Source: Methanolinea sp.
GTDB lineage: Archaea > Halobacteriota > Methanomicrobia > Methanomicrobiales > Methanospirillaceae
NCBI GenBank assembly: GCA_029907345.1
Contig: JARYMB010000013.1
Span: 1 to 41,199, forward strand
DNA length: 41,199 nt
Reading direction: 5' to 3'
Part shown: positions 40,728-41,199 of the stretch, piece by piece
Numbering within the stretch: position 1 is the first letter of the stretch
Layout of the letters: each line of letters opens with the position of its first letter
Notes under the pieces: generated by a model
The model's database searches: none
Told to the model about the DNA's origin: nothing
Seen by the model: the letters and a program-made list of their open reading frames with translations, nothing else
Translations under genes and position numbers: made by a program

Positions 40728-41199
40728 GGTCGTAGTCATCGGGGGAGGGGTCTCGGGGATCCAGGCTGCCCTTGACCTTGCCAACCACGGTATCGATGTC
40801 TGCCTCGTGGAGAAGGAGCCGTCCATCGGGGGCCACATGGCGATGCTCGACAAGACTTTTCCCACAAATGACTGCTCGATGTGCATCCTCTCACCCAAGA
40901 TGATGGACGTGTACCGCCATCCCCGCATACGCACCATGACATGTGCAAGGGTAGTCTCCGTCAGCGGGACACCCGGAGACTTCCATGTCACAATCAGGAT
41001 GATGCCGCGCTTCGTCGATCCGGAAAAGTGCAACGGGTGCGGGGATTGCATCGAAGTGTGCCCTGTCGAGGTTTACAACCGGTTCGACGCCGGACTCGGT
41101 GTCCGGAAAGCCATATACAAACCCCACAGCCAGGCAGTGCCGGACATCGTGGTCAGGGACACCGATCACTGCATCGAATGCGGACTTTGCTACGATATC
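40720..41199 (+). CDS. hdrA: Heterodisulfide reductase subunit A, N-terminal part
   Basis: The first 160 residues of HdrA; the gene runs off the window. VVVIGGGVSGIQAALDLA is the FAD-binding motif, EKEPSIGGHMA and PTNDCSMCILSPKM are diagnostic of HdrA, C104-x2-C-x2-C-x3-C114 (KCNGCGDCIEVCP) binds a 4Fe-4S cluster, and CIECGLC begins a second one. HdrA carries the bifurcating flavin of the HdrABC-MvhADG complex that reduces CoM-S-S-CoB in methanogens without cytochromes. Position 42-45 region shows no selenocysteine codon. The ATG lies inside the preceding gene; GGGAG/GAGG upstream in that gene serves as ribosome site. Confidence 0.93.
   Translation, partial: MTEVVVIGGGVSGIQAALDLANHGIDVCLVEKEPSIGGHMAMLDKTFPTNDCSMCILSPKMMDVYRHPRIRTMTCARVVSVSGTPGDFHVTIRMMPRFVDPEKCNGCGDCIEVCPVEVYNRFDAGLGVRKAIYKPHSQAVPDIVVRDTDHCIECGLCYDI

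Noticed and set aside
1-41199. CRISPR array or long direct repeats
   Set aside because: No regularly spaced repeats were seen. The strongest DNA repeats are the coding sequences of pilin N-terminal helices.

Overview
The window comes from a methanogenic archaeon, most likely of the order Methanomicrobiales. Evidence: a heterodisulfide reductase HdrA start at the right edge, an FmdE-family protein, CobN and fused ChlI/ChlD chelatase homologues, CbiF and CbiZ, an archaeal CoaD, FlaI/FlaJ-type pilus machinery, many archaeal pilins with a SPVVGVMLMLVVT-type N-terminus, and a PGF-CTERM tail. Shine-Dalgarno sites (GGAGG, GGTGA) are common and many genes overlap as ATGA or TAATG.

Region 1 (1-13.2 kb) is a tetrapyrrole or metal cluster. 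It opens with the tail of an IS1634-type transposase. On the minus strand follow cobN, an ABC-2 ATPase and permease, a BtuF-like lipoprotein and cbiF. On the plus strand a fused ChlI-ChlD AAA+/VWA protein is followed by BtuC- and BtuD-type importer genes, and a second BtuF-like lipoprotein faces them. The two lipoproteins are paralogues of one subfamily. They bracket a large chelatase subunit and its AAA+ partner, so the cluster probably imports or handles a metal-tetrapyrrole. The true substrate is unknown.

Region 2 (13.4-16.4 kb) is an operon of four tandem pilins whose mRNA leader carries a perfect 10-bp hairpin. Region 3 (16.6-19.7 kb) is a Zn/Mn-type ABC importer (SBP, permease, ATPase) co-transcribed with a short FmdE-like protein. 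A methyltransferase and a small lysine-rich histone-H1-like protein follow.

Region 4 (21.2-28.7 kb) is a compact five-gene pilus operon: a TPR protein with repeats predicted on both sides of the membrane, FlaI/TadA-type ATPase, FlaJ/TadC-type platform, and two pilin-like proteins. Region 5 (28.7-37 kb) is a corrinoid uptake and salvage region: BtuC, BtuD with an extra C-terminal domain, a TIM-barrel protein, a third BtuF with PGF-CTERM, CbiZ, and a second pilin pair with its own leader hairpin. In the BtuF gene the stop after the sorting signal seems to have been lost by one extra base, so it reads into the next gene.

Region 6 (37-41.2 kb) holds secreted or membrane hypotheticals, a small TPR protein, a hairpin-rich intergenic stretch, CoaD, a gamma-class carbonic anhydrase and the start of hdrA. 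No rRNA, tRNA or CRISPR array was recognised. All calls are by eye from translated sequence and family knowledge; no database search was run.
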